Assembly (NCBI GenBank): GCA_013399855.1
Contig: VXAY01003755.1
Span: 29,694 to 93,693 of the forward strand
From: Oxyruncus cristatus
Taxonomy: Eukaryota; Chordata; Aves; Passeriformes; Cotingidae
Direction of reading: 5' to 3'
DNA: 64,000 bases
Below the pieces are notes generated by a model. That model was given only the letters and a program-made list of their open reading frames with translations, searched no databases and was not told where the DNA came from. Below, one piece after another: positions 12,401 to 26,395 of the stretch; the stretch's first letter is position 1, and the number at the start of each line of letters is the position of its first letter. The position numbers and the translations under genes were made by a program.

Positions 12401-15400
12401 GAATAGTACCATTATAAAGATAAACATGGTAAAGATGGAACAGTTCCGGGTCAGTAACGCACAGCAGCACATGAGAAGGGCCTAAGTAAACCATATGCAC
12501 ATCACTGTACACAGAATATCAGTTGTTCCTTGTAAGAGGTAACCCACATTTTTTAACACACTCCTTCACATAGAACTAGAAAATGTGGTAGATTTTAGGA
12601 CAACATTTTAGAGGCAGGTAAAATGCGTAAGATGTGTGATGATAATTAATACACTATGAACTCTCCTATGCACATTATGGTTATGACCAGCCCTCTGGGA
12701 GTATTTTGGAATCAAGAGTATAATAAAAATTTCTGTAATGGGGTATCCAGCAGTGACTCAGGCTCATGTTGAGAAAAAGCCTGCGGTGTGACTGGATTCC
12801 TAAGTCAGATATTTACTTAAAAGATCTAAGAAAAAGAATAAAAGAAAAGATCAAAACATGAGAGTCAGAAGCAAAACAACACAACAGCACAGTAAAAAAA
12901 TATGTACTTTTATTCTTTGTATTTGTAACATTCCCAGGGGAAAAAAAAAAGGTAGGAGGAAACTGCTATTGTTAGTCTTCAGCTAAAAATGATTTCATAT
13001 TTAATCTAAACCCAGAGACGTTCAGTTCACAGCACCTATCAGACTGAGATATGGTCCTGAGCAGTCCATACACCCGGGCTCATTTCCCCGTCAGAAGAGG
13101 GATCAAAAGGCTGTTTGTATTACAAAGCTTTGGTCACTAATTGTTTGTCAAACCTGGGGGATGGTTTTCCAAGCACCTGAAGAAGCGAGCGAGGTTCCAC
13201 CAAAGGGTTAATTCCACTCTTAAGGGTCCTGGTCTATAAGGGCTGGAAGAAGCCATTGAATACAGAGTAATTTTAGGAGTCTAGTTAATTTATTCAAAGA
13301 CTTGAGGATTGCTGGGATGTGTAAATAATTACTATTTCTTTCGTGCCTATGTACCCTCCCACCAGTGCCAACCTATGCATAACATATTCTGAATTAAGAG
13401 TGTTTGAGGACTGCAACTGAGAAAAATGCCAAAGGCCTTCTGCCTCACAACTGGGCCAGAAATAAGAATATATACACATATAATAGACAGCACAGCAATC
13501 TGGGAGAGTGTCCCTGTGACATGGTATCATGGTTTTGGACTTTGGCAAAGCTTCAGTGCCCAAGCTCTGCTTTAGGTGCCTAAATATTTTTCTAGTTGTA
13601 GGCCATCATCCTTCATATATCACTGGGATTCAATTTTATGAATCCAATAACAAGATCATGGATCTGAGAAGAGTATCTCAAACTCATTTCTACAGCTGCA
13701 TTTGAGAAAATTTTAATTATGAAAAAGAAAAGTTGTATTATTCTAATGGTTTTGTGAAATGAAGAATTTTCTATCTACCCTTCCCAGGCTGCTTGAAAGG
13801 TACACATCTCCCATGAAGTAGTACCTGATATGACGATGCCAGCTCTTTTCTTTGCTTTTCATTTTGAAAACTTCTGGCAGTTGTTGGAATTCTGCTGTCA
13901 GAAATGACCACCTGGCTTATTCCAGTGCAATGATTTCATCACTTGCAGCCATGCTGACAGCTCAGAATCTGCTGGCAAACCCCTCTCTCCGAGTCGGGCA
14001 GTGCTCACAGCCTGGTGGAACATCTCCTGGTACTTCTCACCTGAAGTAAAGCCAAGGGGTCTTCAAGGTCTTTTTGACTGATGTTTTGATCATACTGCTA
14101 CAGCTGTAGAGGAGACTTTCTTTTGCTTTTAGAAGATTTTTGAAGGGCGACTGAATTCCTGGAGAAAAAGCAGATATGGCACCATCTTATTTTAAAAAAT
14201 CTCTGGCAAGTCAAATGGCAAAACTCACTGGTGAATGATAAAAATCACGTAAGTTTTGTTTAAAATCCACAACAGACATAAAGAAATTCCTCCTCCCTGC
14301 ATAGTTCTCAGTCTGTGTCTGCTCCCCTTTACCAGAAATCATCTCAGTAGTCAAGGGATAATAAAAGCAAATATTCTGGAGACAATAAATCTATACTGTC
14401 TAGTTCTAGTTCCTTGTGATACACCGCCAGAGTAATGATTGGGTTAAATCTCCGTAGCGTTTTCTGCGTCTTTCAGAGCAGTGAATCTGAATCTCATAAA
14501 TCCATATTACTAACTTATTGTATCACAGAGTGCAATTACTGCCTCGTGGTTGTATCATAAAAAGGCTATTTTCAAAAGGTCATGGGTATCTAACATCTAA
14601 TTAGAGATTGTTCTCAAACTCCTTTGCAATTCAGAAATTGAAGTGGTAGCAAATCAAATTATCCGTAGGATAGACAAAGTCTCTTGGTATTAAAGAATTT
14701 TCCAGCTTAAAAAAATAAATCACTAAAAAGCTATTCCATAATCTTTGGAACATTTGACTGAAAAGAATATAAAGATACAGGACTCTTTTAGGTGTCAGAA
14801 AAAACCGGTTACCTTGTTAAAAATAATTTTTGCTCTGAAATGTTGTTTTATTGTAAATATAGAAGCAGTTGTTTATTGAAGATAGACGATTTCAGCATTT
14901 ATAGGCTCAGACAACATTGCCCTTCAAGTAGAAATAAGAGCTTTTTCACCAGAATAGGATATTTTTGTCTCCCTAATTGATATTAAATATTATGATAATT
15001 TTTGGTTTTAATCTGTTCATATCAGGCTGCTTTATGCAGTTCTATATAGCTACTACAGCTGTGCCATGTTGTGGTCTGCACAAAACTTGTAAATTTTTAG
15101 CTTGGAAATAATTCACAACTGCAACAACTTGTCATCAGCCACAGTCAAGTTGGAATGAATCAAATGGTACCCACCTTAGCAGTGGTCCAGCTGCTCACAG
15201 ACAGACACATGCCCAAACCAAAGTTTCAGGTTTGCAGGCTCCTGGCTTGGCAGGCATGGAGAACAAGGCATGTTATTGTGGTAATGTCCAGAGGTCTTTT
15301 CACCTTCAGATTACATACATTTCCTACCTGGAATCTCAATAATTCATAGCAGAAGTGCATGTAAGATTTTTTATAAGGGCTGCATTTTTTATAACCAACC

Positions 15401-16215
15401 TCTGCTACAGCAGTTCAGCTTCAGCTGAGGATCTGAATGTTGGCTGAAGATCCTTATTGGGCTTGTTGCTCTTCTTGTTGTAATTTTTTTTGCTCTTTGT
15501 TTTTAGAAGCAGCAACAGGTGGGTCTAAAGAGTCCAGGGAGATTTCACACATAATTCCAGAGTCAAGAAACTGCTTGTTTTGATGTAGAACTGGTCTTTT
15601 AATCCCAGCATTAACAACTTGTGCTTAGAGAGCAGTCTCTCCTGTTGAGAGAAGAAGAGGTGGTTTTACTGCCATGCAATTGAGTATCTCTTGGGCTTCT
15701 GTATGTGCAGCTGCAAATTAGAAATGCCTTATGGCTTCTTATGGTTTCTTTTTCTCGCTGAAGAATGGCAGTGTTCAAGGGGGGCCTTTGATATGCTGAG
15801 TAGCTGCTGTCCTAAAATGACATACAGTTTTACTTGTCTTTACTGGGAAGTAAAGGCAAGTAAAACCTGCTTCCTGGTAGTCATTTTTCCCTCTGTGTTC
15901 CAGCCTAAACATATTCATGGCCAGTTCCATGTCTTTCTGTGTCAGCTGAAAGTCCTTTTTCTTCCCTGAGATTTGGTCTTGATATTTTTACAGAGAATAA
16001 TAGGCTTGATTCTGCTAGGCTAGTTAAGTTAAACACTTAAATGTTTCTATTATTAGAAGAAGCTGTCAGTTCCCTCAACACCTCTGCTTCTGTGCATTGG
16101 TTCATGTTTGCCTCTCTTTTTCAAAGCAAGGGACAACTGTTTTATGCCACCTTCCAGAAAGAGCTCACAAGGAAAATGTCATTACATGTCCCCTCCTCTT
16201 TGCCAGAATTAGCTC
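9451..16215. other. Non-coding stretch, no gene seen
   Basis: AT-rich sequence with only short open frames that overlap on both strands. I recognise no exon, RNA gene or interspersed repeat with confidence. A-rich runs occur, for example near 12940. Confidence 0.6.
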
Positions 16216-16218
16216 AGA

Positions 16219-16725
16219 GTCGCAGAATCACAGAATGGGTAATGTTGGAAGGGGCCACAGTGGGGCATCTGATCCAACCTCCATGCTCAAGCAGGTCATC
16301 CTAGAGCAACTGGCACAGGATTGTGTCCAGACAATTTTTGAAAATCTCCAGTGTGGGAGACTCCACAAACTTTCTGGGCAATCTGTTGCAGTGTTTGGTC
16401 ACCTGCACAGTAAAGTTCTTCCGTGTATTAAGGTGGAATTTCCTGTGCATCAGTTTCTGCCCATTGCCTCTTGTCCTATTCCTTGGGCCCACTGAGAAGC
16501 CCACTGGTTCCATCCTCTTGACACCTTCCCTTCAGCTACTTACAGACGATGAGGTCCCCTCTCAGCCATCTCTTTTTGAGATAGAACAAGCTCAGCTCCC
16601 TCCTCTTTTCCTTGTAAGAGAGGAAAGTTTCCTAATCATCTTTGCAGCCCTCCACTGGAACTGCTTCAGGAGCTCAGACAATACTTTCTCGATACCTTTG
16701 CTTCTTTAAAAATAAATCCCTGGTT
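16219..16725 (-). repeat. CR1 LINE fragment, reverse orientation
   Basis: This is the reverse complement of a CR1 3' end. It starts with the tail signature 'CGCAGAATCACAGAATGG' and continues through 'CATCTGATCCAACCTCC', 'GTTTCTGCCCATTGCCTCTT', 'ATCCTCTTGACACC' and 'CAGGAGCTCAGACAA'. The element is therefore inserted with its 3' end on the left and is 5'-truncated near 16725. It lies about 60 bases from a SINE of opposite orientation. Confidence 0.93.
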
Positions 16726-16782
16726 CATGATCTCCCCACTCCCAGACTGTAACACAAATCTCATTTCAGGTCCAAAGGGCAG

Positions 16783-16936
16783 GGTCTTACAACATCAGTT
16801 GGTTAGAGCATAGTGCTAATAACACCAGGATTGTGGTTTCAATCCCCATACTGGCCATTCACTTCAGATTTGGACTTGTTGGTCCTTGTGGGTCCCTTTC
16901 AACTCAGAATATTCTGTTATTTTGTGGTTCTGTGAA
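16783..16936 (+). repeat. tRNA-Ile-derived SINE with CR1 tail (TguSINE1-like)
   Basis: The first ~75 bases (16783-16857) align along their length with a tRNA-Ile gene of anticodon AAT type. Recognisable parts are the D-arm 'CAGTTGGTTAGAGCA', the anticodon region 'GTGCTAATAACACCA', the T-arm 'GTTTCAATCCCC' (a box B with its CpG decayed to CA), and the end 'CTGGCCA'. The acceptor 5' strand is diverged, so it is not a functional tRNA gene. It runs into a CR1-type 3' end ('GGTCCCTTTCAACTCAGAA') with an ATTCTGTTATTTTG...TTCTGTGA tail and no poly(A). This head-plus-tail design is that of the passerine SINE family TguSINE1. Confidence 0.85.
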
Positions 16937-19900
16937 GCTCATCACACTGCTGTGACTCCACGCCCCGAAGTTCTCCAGTTCTTCCTGAATGCTATTACAG
17001 TCTTCTGCCTTTCCACATCTGAAATTTCAATTAAAAATAAAGTTTTAAGGCCAGAAATAAAAGCTATCTTTCTGTGTTCATTTTTTGCTCCTACCCCACA
17101 CAGGGACCTATTTTCTTCACCAGTTGAAAGATGACCTGGCAGTGCTGTCAATGGGACTTGAGTCTAGAAGGTTTTGGGGTGTTTGTGCAGCCCTGCAAAC
17201 TCTTCTGAAAGTGTCCATGCTCAAGGAAAGTGAGAGGCATCCATATCCCTGCACTTGCTGGGTACTGAAGCCCTGCCTGGAGCAAATGCTTTGCAGCCCA
17301 GGGGAGGACTTCCCTGGGAGGAAGGGAACTGGCTTGCAACACAGGCTCCCACAGGCTGGGTGATGAAGCTCAGGGTCCAGGGTAGCATTAAATTCATTTG
17401 CTGAGCAGCTCTGGAGCGTCTGATAAAAAAAAAAACCCTTAGGAACCTAAGTGGTTGGGGGAGGAGGAACAGTGTAAGTACTGTTACAGAAGATGACTAA
17501 ACATACTGCAAAGCCACAAGGATCTCTGCTACTAAACTCCTTCCAGTACAGTAATTTTCTTTTCAACAGAATCAGTTTGCCATCTGCTCTGTTCAGAACC
17601 TCATGCATTTTTGCACTTCTTTTGTGAGTTCCTTTATCATTTGTCCAGCAGATAGAGTCCCAAGTGACAGCACATTAAATGTTTTCCTGAAATTCAGATA
17701 GATGAGATCTGCATTTCCTATTCAAGTCTCTAAGGACATCAAAGAAGCTTGGTCTGGCATGATCTACCATTGGTAAACACATGCTGCCTTTGATCTCATT
17801 TTCTATTAACCTCTGCGAGCTAAAATTATAATAGATGTGCAATATTTTTAATTAGAAATCAGAGTTCCCATGAGTCTCATTTTTTATTTTTACTTTTGTT
17901 CCTTTCACAGTTGCTTATACATTCATGAGTATCAATGCAAGTATAAATAAGTATGCACCATATTCCTGAAAAGTGGGAGATTAACAGCTGGGACTGCTGA
18001 ACTCCATTAAGCTACAGATCAGGTACAGCACAAGCTGCAGCCTTAGGAAATGCTGCTGTGCTGAAGAAGTCAGGACAGAAATATCCCAAGCAAAGGGTCT
18101 GGAACTAGGGCTCTCCACAGCCCAGCTGGGTGGCCTGAGCACAGCCACAGCTTGTCCTCCAGCCACAGAGGCAAGTGCTTTGCCTGCAGTGGGTCCTGCT
18201 ATAGAGTCTCTGAGTAGCCTATGCATCTCAAGCTTTTATTTTCAGTAGTTGACTCTTGTCTTAACTCTCAGAGATCTGTATCTTTCTATTCTCATTTGTG
18301 CTGCATTTTGATGTAAAAAGCACAGAAACCCCAAACTATTTTAACCTTACAAGCAAAATGACCCAGGCTGCAGTCACGCTCTGGTCTCCCCTCTGAACAC
18401 TAATCTGCCATGAGAGAAGTACTCCTCCTTTAATTTAAATTTAATTTTTTACACTGCAGCTTGATATTGTCTAGCCAAAAACTTTGGGGAATTTTCTCCA
18501 ATCTCTTCTAATTAAAGTGCTAGAACAGCATATTTTTGGCAAATCTGCCTTCTGCTGGCTCTAAACCGAGTTGGTAGAATAGAATAATAATATTTGAATA
18601 ATCTTTTTAACTTTCCACATTAAATTGTTTGCCCTGAACTAAACAAGTAAATCATCGAACATGCTTGTGAATAACGCATTTGACAAAAGTTGTAAAACAT
18701 TGAAATTGGATTGACAAATACTCAGATCATTCTCCCTTAACATGTAAAAGGAACAGGAAATTTATGTTACCTTTTTAGAAAACAGAGTTTATAAATATCT
18801 TATTTATATTTTGGGGAATAACCATGATACCTATATTAAATTTAACTCATTTTGAGTTTATCATATTTAGATAAAAATCAGAATTATAATCTGATGAAAG
18901 ACCATGAAGGTGATTTGAACAACATAATTTTCTTTGGTTTAGGGGCTTTGTCATTCCCAGTAAATTTCTGAAATGGAACAGAAATTCTGAATCTTACATA
19001 CCAAGGCTTTAAAAGAAGAGATTTAAAGCTGTGTTTTCTATTCCCCTCTGCATGACATTCAGTAATTTTGTTTAGTCTTTAGAAATCTGTGGTGCATGGG
19101 AAGAGGTTTACCAGTCACATCTGGTTTCCATTTTATGTTCTCTTCTTTTCCTCTATTTTGCATTTGAATTCCTAGGATTGGAAGGATGTGAACAGGTTAA
19201 ATGAGAGCAGCGGAAATAAAATGCATACATGTACAAACTCCATCTGCACAAAGAGCATTGGCTACACTAAGCCTTCCTCACAGATAAGAATTTGGGAATT
19301 AACAGGAGTTAGGAGTGTTTGTCGTGTATTTGATTAAACCATGGAAGCTATTAACAGGATGATGACCTAAGATACCTACTAACGGGCTATCAATTTCTAC
19401 AAACCACAAATTAAAGTGGGGAAAGTGCTTACATGGAGAGACAGACGTGGGCACTGTTTGCAGAAGCTGGCACGGTCTGTTGAACAATCCTCTTTCCAGA
19501 GTGACACTGTGTGTTTAACTGCAGCATCTTTAATAACTCAAAGTTATTAAATAACTCAACATCTTTAATAACTCAAAGATGTTGGCTCCTGATTCTGTTT
19601 CTCAAGGTAGAAAGCAATTGATTTTCAGAAAAGCTTATGAGGACGGAACTTTAATTCTGATGCATATAGGAAGAAATCCAGTGATGGATACAGTGCACAA
19701 AAAATTACAAAAAGTGGTAGATTTAATAATTTGCCCATTTGTCTTTTCTCAGCTAATTGATTTGTCAATATGATTATTCTTAGACAATTCCAGTTTCTTG
19801 ACTGAGAGGGGATTTAATGTCTGAAACCTTTGTATAGATGAGAAAGTTTACAGAGATGTATGGCAGATGTATTTTTTTCTTTTATTATAATTTTTTAAAT

Positions 19901-22900
19901 AATTAATAGGATCCCAGCAGACATCTCCTTTATCTGTAACAGACAAGATCCTCATAGCCCCAGGGCCTTGGTCCAGAAAAGTCTCTCCCTTTAGTCGCCT
20001 CTGCGTGTTGTTCCCATGCCAGCTTCCTTCCCACAAACCTTCTTGCTTCACACTGTGCAAGGCATTTTATGACTTATTCTGGATTTGACCATTCTGCCTA
20101 CCTGCTCAGCAGACATAAGTGGAAAACAGGAGAGTGCCTGGGAGATAGCATGCACCAGAGAAACATCTGTGCTGAATGTAAGGATAGCTGGTGGATGAGT
20201 TGTATAAATTATTCTTTCTTGTTTTGCAGCTCACACTAAAGCAGTCTGCACTTTGCTCCTTGCTTCTTACATGTGGCAATAAAATGGCCATTTATGGCAG
20301 AGTCCTTCACTCTCAGCATTGATTAACAGCTAAGATTTACCATCCTTTCTTGCTTTATGTTGCCAACAATGAGGAGTGTAAAGGCAGTTGAACAGTAAAC
20401 AGAAGTATTTATCAGGTGGATCTCACTAGAAAAGGAAGCAAGTTATATCCAAGACATTTCAAAGACACTAAAGAAGTAAAGTTCTTTAGTAAAGGAACAT
20501 AAGCGCTGCCTGTTGTAGCCTGGGAATAACTCCTCTGTCAAACCTGGACTATGCAGAGTAATGGCAAAAGTGCATCTGCAGAAGACCCTGGACTTGCTGG
20601 AAAGGCTGTGTCCAGATAGTATGTGTCTCAGTGACCTGGTGAAGTTCCTGGCCTTCACAGAGGGTGTGCACCCCCTCCTCACGATGACATTATTTACTAT
20701 GTAGGTGACACATACATGAAGTGTGCTGCTCTCCACCTTATAACCCCAGTGCACTCCAGCTTCTGTTGCTTCTTTCATCCTCCTTCAGGGAGAAAGCCAC
20801 ACTGCCCGGAGTGTGCGTACTCTGTCTAATCACATCTCCTTGCCAAAGGTCACATTTTCGTATGTATATTTGGTAATAAAGGTCTGTAATCTCTGGCAAA
20901 TAAACCTTGATTCTTAAGTTGCTATTTGTTTGGGTTTTTTTCTTTTCTTGTCCTTCAGAACAGATGTTGCTTTTGAGTCTATAAAACCAGATTGACAAAT
21001 ATTTGTCAGTGGTTACCTCTGACAGTTTCCTACCCACAGATCTTTTGCTTTGACTCTGTTTGGCCCTGCTGTGCCCTCCCTGTCCCAAAAGCCAGGCATT
21101 ATTTCTTAGTTCTCTTCCCTGTGGTCGAAAAAATGGACGCCCAGCTAATCTCCATGCACTTCATTTGTAAGAGCAGGCAGGGAAATTACAAAACAGGTCT
21201 GCAATGCAACTCCATCCTCTCTCTAATTCCCTATTAACCTCAAGAGAACCAATTAATTTTTTTACCATGCTCCAAGTATATCCACTCTTTGGAAAGCTTT
21301 TTCCCTTTTAATTGAGATACTATCTATGTATTTTTCAACTTCAGGCCTTACTCCTCCCTCCTAATTTTTTTTAGATAAGCTTCTTTCCCTAATCTACCCA
21401 TTTCTCTCTGATCACCTCTTTAAAAGCAGAAGGGCCTCATTTAGCCAGCTCTCACTTCCAACATGCAAAACTAGATTAAAGCTGGGGTGTGCTGTAGGTT
21501 TACAGCATTTACCAGTATAGTTTGGTATCAGTATTTAACCCTTAGACAATCTTCCATGTATAAAATGCCACAGACATTGAGATGTAATGTCTGTATTGTA
21601 ATACACTTTCATACTGGCAGGTGGAGTAAGAGACTCATACCTAGAAACAGTGGTAGTGGAAGTGGAGCAAGTGCCTGTCCAGTATTTTTATAACTGTGTA
21701 TACATAAAAAAAAAAAAGGATAAAGTTAAAAAGGGTAAGAAATGTAGTGTCGGAATATTTCTCCTTTGGGAAATGAAGCTTCATTAAAAACTGAGCTATC
21801 TGAAAAATGTATTGCTTTTCATGAAGTTCTATGATGAAAAGAATTGAAAAGCATTTTAACGTCAGTGTGATTAATTTGGATCTTTTTCAGAATAAACTGT
21901 TTCATGTTTGAAACTCAAAGCTCTTTGCTAATTAATTATCTTAGGTTAATGCATTTCAGTTTTCCTGACACAGCATCTCCTCTAGAAACTGTGTTTTAAG
22001 AAACTATAAAAAGTTGATTTTGTTCCCATTCAGGATGAGCACAACTTTTAAGAGTCAGAATTTTCCTACAAATTCTGACTGTTGAGCAGCTGAAAGTAAT
22101 TGGAATGATGGTTTATCAAAAGTAAGTTGTGAGTCTCAGTGGACAGAATAGTAAAGTTTAGAAATTAATTATAAGGATAAGGAATTAGTAGCTACATGCT
22201 TCCATCACTTCTGCCAATTTAAACTCTTGTGGAAAAGGTAGTACTAGTGTTTTTTTGTTCTATGTCTTTCCAGAAAAGTCCAAGTGCTCTTTGTCTCTCA
22301 CTCTCTTGCTGATGTAAATTTAATACTGATGTCAGTCTAGAGCTGTAGTGTTATAAATGATGACTGAACCTGGGTATGTTGTCTTAATTTTCATGCTGGT
22401 GACCTTCAGGACATCTCACAAAATTGTGCTGGTGAAAAATGGTAAATATCTACCTATGGAATACATTACTGCAACATAATCTTAATATTTTTAATTGAGA
22501 CACTTCTGTTGCTTGTATTGTCACCAGATAAAACTTCTGCACCTGGAAAACTGCTGATTCTGGGAACTTTACTAATAGGGCATGGGACAGAGTAAAATAC
22601 TGGCTAGTTCTGCTGCCTATACAGTTTTAACAAATGAGGTTAAAGCTTTGCTTTGTTTCCAAAATAAGCAAATTCAAGCAAACCTATAGAGAAGAAGGGT
22701 ATGATTAGTTGCTGATGATACTTGCAGAAATTTCACTTGGGTTAGCACATCTCCATTTACATTATAACCATAGGTTTAGACAATTACCTTCCAATCATCG
22801 AGATAGTAACAGTTTATTCATTATCATATATTATATAACTTTTAGTAGTATTAGTGGGAACTGCATTCTTCCTTTTGTTGGAGATTTTCTCTCTCCTTCA

Positions 22901-25900
22901 CTCAGTGACCTTGTTCTTCTGCTCACTTTACTAACATAACTCATGTGAGAAAATAACAATATAACAGAGAGTACAGCTTAGTGAAAGTTCCCCAAGATAG
23001 CCTAATTATTTGACAGATGTCCTGGTTTCAGTCAGACTTACAGGTTTTTGCTTTGGTTTTGTACTTCAGAAATAGCAATCAGAGGTGTCCCTGGTGTTTA
23101 TGAAGTGGTTTCCACAAATAAACTCTTCCTTTTCTTTCCTCTGCTTCCTTCCTTATTCCTTTACTGGGTTCCACTGGCAAGTCCTTTGCGTAACTAGAAG
23201 ATACATATTAATCTAATTAGTACTGATTAACATCTCAGTCTTCAGTTTGAAGGATGAAGGTGGTTCTTCATTGCATAAGAAAGAGAACATGAGGAAGGAT
23301 CATTACATACAAAAGATGGGGTCTGAGTTTGGGGCTGGGAGAACATCTACACTCAGATACAAAGTGGGCTGCATACCCTGGTTTGAAAAAGTCAGCTTCA
23401 GAACTGGAGGGATTGGACTTCAATTCATCAGCAAAATCCATTGGAGTTAAGTATTTTGAAATACTGAAGTTTAGCAGAAGATAAGTTTGGCAGCTGTTGA
23501 AAGTTAAAAGAAAAGAACAAAACAATTTATATTTCCTTGTTGTACAAACAATTTTGCCATCAAGGCAGGCAAGAGATTATTATTCCTCTCTTCACTTTGC
23601 TTTTGTGTGTATATTGCAGCAACTAGTTTATAGTCTCTCAAACTGTCTGTCAACACTGAAAAAAAACATTGATTGTACAGTTTGGCAGAGGTTCTGAGGA
23701 AGAAAGCATCCGTGGAAAGGTATTTGATGCACATTTGTTGGCATAGCAGTGAACGTGAACAGAACTATGCATGGAAACGTCTTCTGTGAACAGGGAAACA
23801 GCACCGAGATGCTGGATTTCCCTTAGGACTTGATACTTAATCAGGGGCAAAATGACAGAAACACTCATTTTCTCCCTTGCAAAGGATATGACAAGGGTTC
23901 AGCCATCCTCACCATTTGGCACTCCTGTGAGACCTGTTCTGCCGTCATTTCTGACTGAGCAGCTCCTAAAGTCTCGCATGTTTGTGGGCCAGAAATTCTG
24001 ATCTCTCTTCAGGTGTACTTAGAAATACTTGTTAACCCATTGCTGAGTATTCTGAGTATTTCTTGAAGCCTACTCTCCTGTCTTTTTCTCCATGGCTTCC
24101 CATTCCAATGCCCTTTAGCACAAATAATAAGGCTTAATAATTTACTTTTGGCAAGCAGCAAAGAGAACATTCCAGGTGCTGAATAACCTGAATTAATAAG
24201 ATTATTTTAAATATAAGTGGCAACAGAATCTAGATAAAACACAAGCACTTTTTTTATTGGGTGGGCTGTATTTGCACTGCTCTTTCTCTCAGACTCTCCA
24301 GCTCTGAGCATTCCTATTGCCTTTTCCTTCAGTCCCCATCACTAAAGCTGGCTGTGTAAGCTATATAGCATATACAAAGCAATAATTCTGCTAAACGATA
24401 GCTATTTAGAATGGTTAAACTTTCTAAAAAGTATCTGGAGATGGACAAGAGACTAAGAGTTTGTATCAAGGTCTCAGTCATGGCCAAAATATCTCTGGAT
24501 GATGGAATTAGAGTTGCTAACTCCTGAGGTTTTTCCCAGGGGGGAACCTGGCCTAATTCAGGAAGTGACTGAGCTCCACCCACAGAGAGAAGTGTGAGGG
24601 TGCCTCACCTGCTGCAGTGAGCACATCCATCTGATCCCATGCCTGAAACCAGCACAGAGTTGGTCACATGCAGGGTGCTGTAATCTGTGCAATTTGCACT
24701 TTTTTCTGTAGAGTTATTAGCATTTTCCATTTCCTATACTAAAGGAAACCACAAAAGACATTTCACATTGTTGGGCTCTGGGAGTTCTATAGAGAGTGAG
24801 TACTTGACAGGATCCTGAGCTCATCTTGTATGTAATACAGCTAAAACCAAGACTGCATTATAAAGGGCAAAGATTAATCATATGCTCTCTGGGAAAATCT
24901 GATTGTCATGCTAGTATTCTAAACATACTATGAGGACAGACAGTATACATTATTTCTGGGTCATGATGGCCCTAAGCAGGTAAGTTTCTCTTGAAACCTT
25001 TCCTAAAAAGGTACATGGCATCTTTAGATTGACTGGCTTCTAACATTTTTAAAGAAGTCTTATTCCATGCAGAAGAGAGCTGCCAAGGAGACAACCTTCA
25101 AATGTATCTTTTGATTTTTGTCCAATTGCTAAACAAGTATTTTTGCAGGAGCTGGCCTGTATTGGCTACCTAGTAAACACTCCGGAAGTAAAAAACAGAA
25201 TAATTTCTTGTTTTATTTTTGACCCTTCTCATTTCTTAATTAAAAACTTGATTATGATACAGTCCTTGTTTTCTTTATTTTTAGTTACATAGGCTGAAAA
25301 TTGATATCTGAAGAAGCACTGGGAATAATCCCTTTGCTGCAGCTCTTGTTTTCTGGAGCTGCCTGAGCAGTACAGACTCTCTTGCAAGTACTAATTTTGG
25401 TCTCCTCTGCACTTAAACAGGAGTGTTTAGTTCAGCTCAGAAGCCTGATGAAATTATTTCCTTTTCAGGAGGCTCTTCCATCTTAAAGTCAGGTTCATTC
25501 TTCTAATCTTTAATTGTGCTGCTGCAGAAATATAGGAAATAAATGATAAAAACTTAGGTAGTGATTCTAGTTGTGCTAGTACATGTTTATGTATAGTATA
25601 TGTTTCGTATACTGTTATTATGTTTATGTTAGTATATGTTTACATTTAATTCCAAAAAAACATGAAAATGGAGAATCACATTTATGTGATAATCTCTATT
25701 TTACAGGATAGGACTTTATGCTTTACTGCCTGTATATGCCAGCACTGAGGAAGAGCCTGAAAGTTCACCTGTGTCCTGAGTTCCCTCAACATGGCTTTCT
25801 TCTGATGCTAGTGCGTGTTTGTCCTCTCCACTCTGAGATCCCGATATAAAGTGTTTTCATCATCCCTTGCCACGTTTTTCTCTTGACTGAGTTCTGAGAA

Positions 25901-26395
25901 AGAAGAAATCTCTTGGCTCTGAAGTTTGTTTCACTCAATTGACCGGATTTTCCTTCTTTTCCCCTCGCCATAAAGCAGAGATGCTGTTGCAGACCACGAA
26001 GAGGTGATGTCTGCACATCTGCTGTATCTGCAAGTGCCTCTTAGGGGCAGTGCAGCTCTATCGCCCCCCACCCAGGACGGCGGGCACAGCAGACCCCAGT
26101 GCAACACTGATCGTTAACATGTGCTGCTTTAAAATCACAGCTTCCCTCCTCCACTTTGCTTCCAAACCACAGACAACAGGGACTGTTACAGTCTATGGGA
26201 GGGCAGGAAATGGGGAAATATTCTGGGGCTTTTTACATGTACTTTGCTCTGATGTAAAGGCTGGCATGAGGAGGAGCAGTTTATTGTCCAGTCAGATGTG
26301 GTATACATCCATCTTCTCCAGCCACAGGTGACCTAGGCTACACTCTTCCTAACAAACAGCTTAAAACCAGACAGTTTTATGCTGTCAAAAGGAAA
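16937..26395. other. Non-coding stretch, no gene seen
   Basis: AT-rich sequence without a recognisable exon or RNA gene. A 19-bp direct repeat lies at 19525-19578. The only open frames are short and resemble no known protein. Confidence 0.6.
19525..19578. repeat. Short direct repeat (19 bp, twice)
   Basis: The 19-base unit CATCTTTAATAACTCAAAG occurs at 19525-19543 and again at 19560-19578, separated by 16 bases that themselves contain part of the unit (AATAACTCAA). It looks like a local duplication. Confidence 0.85.

Noticed and set aside
16784..16857. A functional tRNA-Ile gene
   Set aside because: The acceptor 5' strand does not pair with the 3' strand, box B has mutated, and the sequence runs straight into a CR1 tail, so it is the head of a SINE.
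23026..23190. Second ERV LTR starting TGTCCTGGTTTCAG
   Set aside because: Only the first 14 bases resemble the LTR start. The rest shows no further landmark, so chance or heavy decay cannot be told apart.
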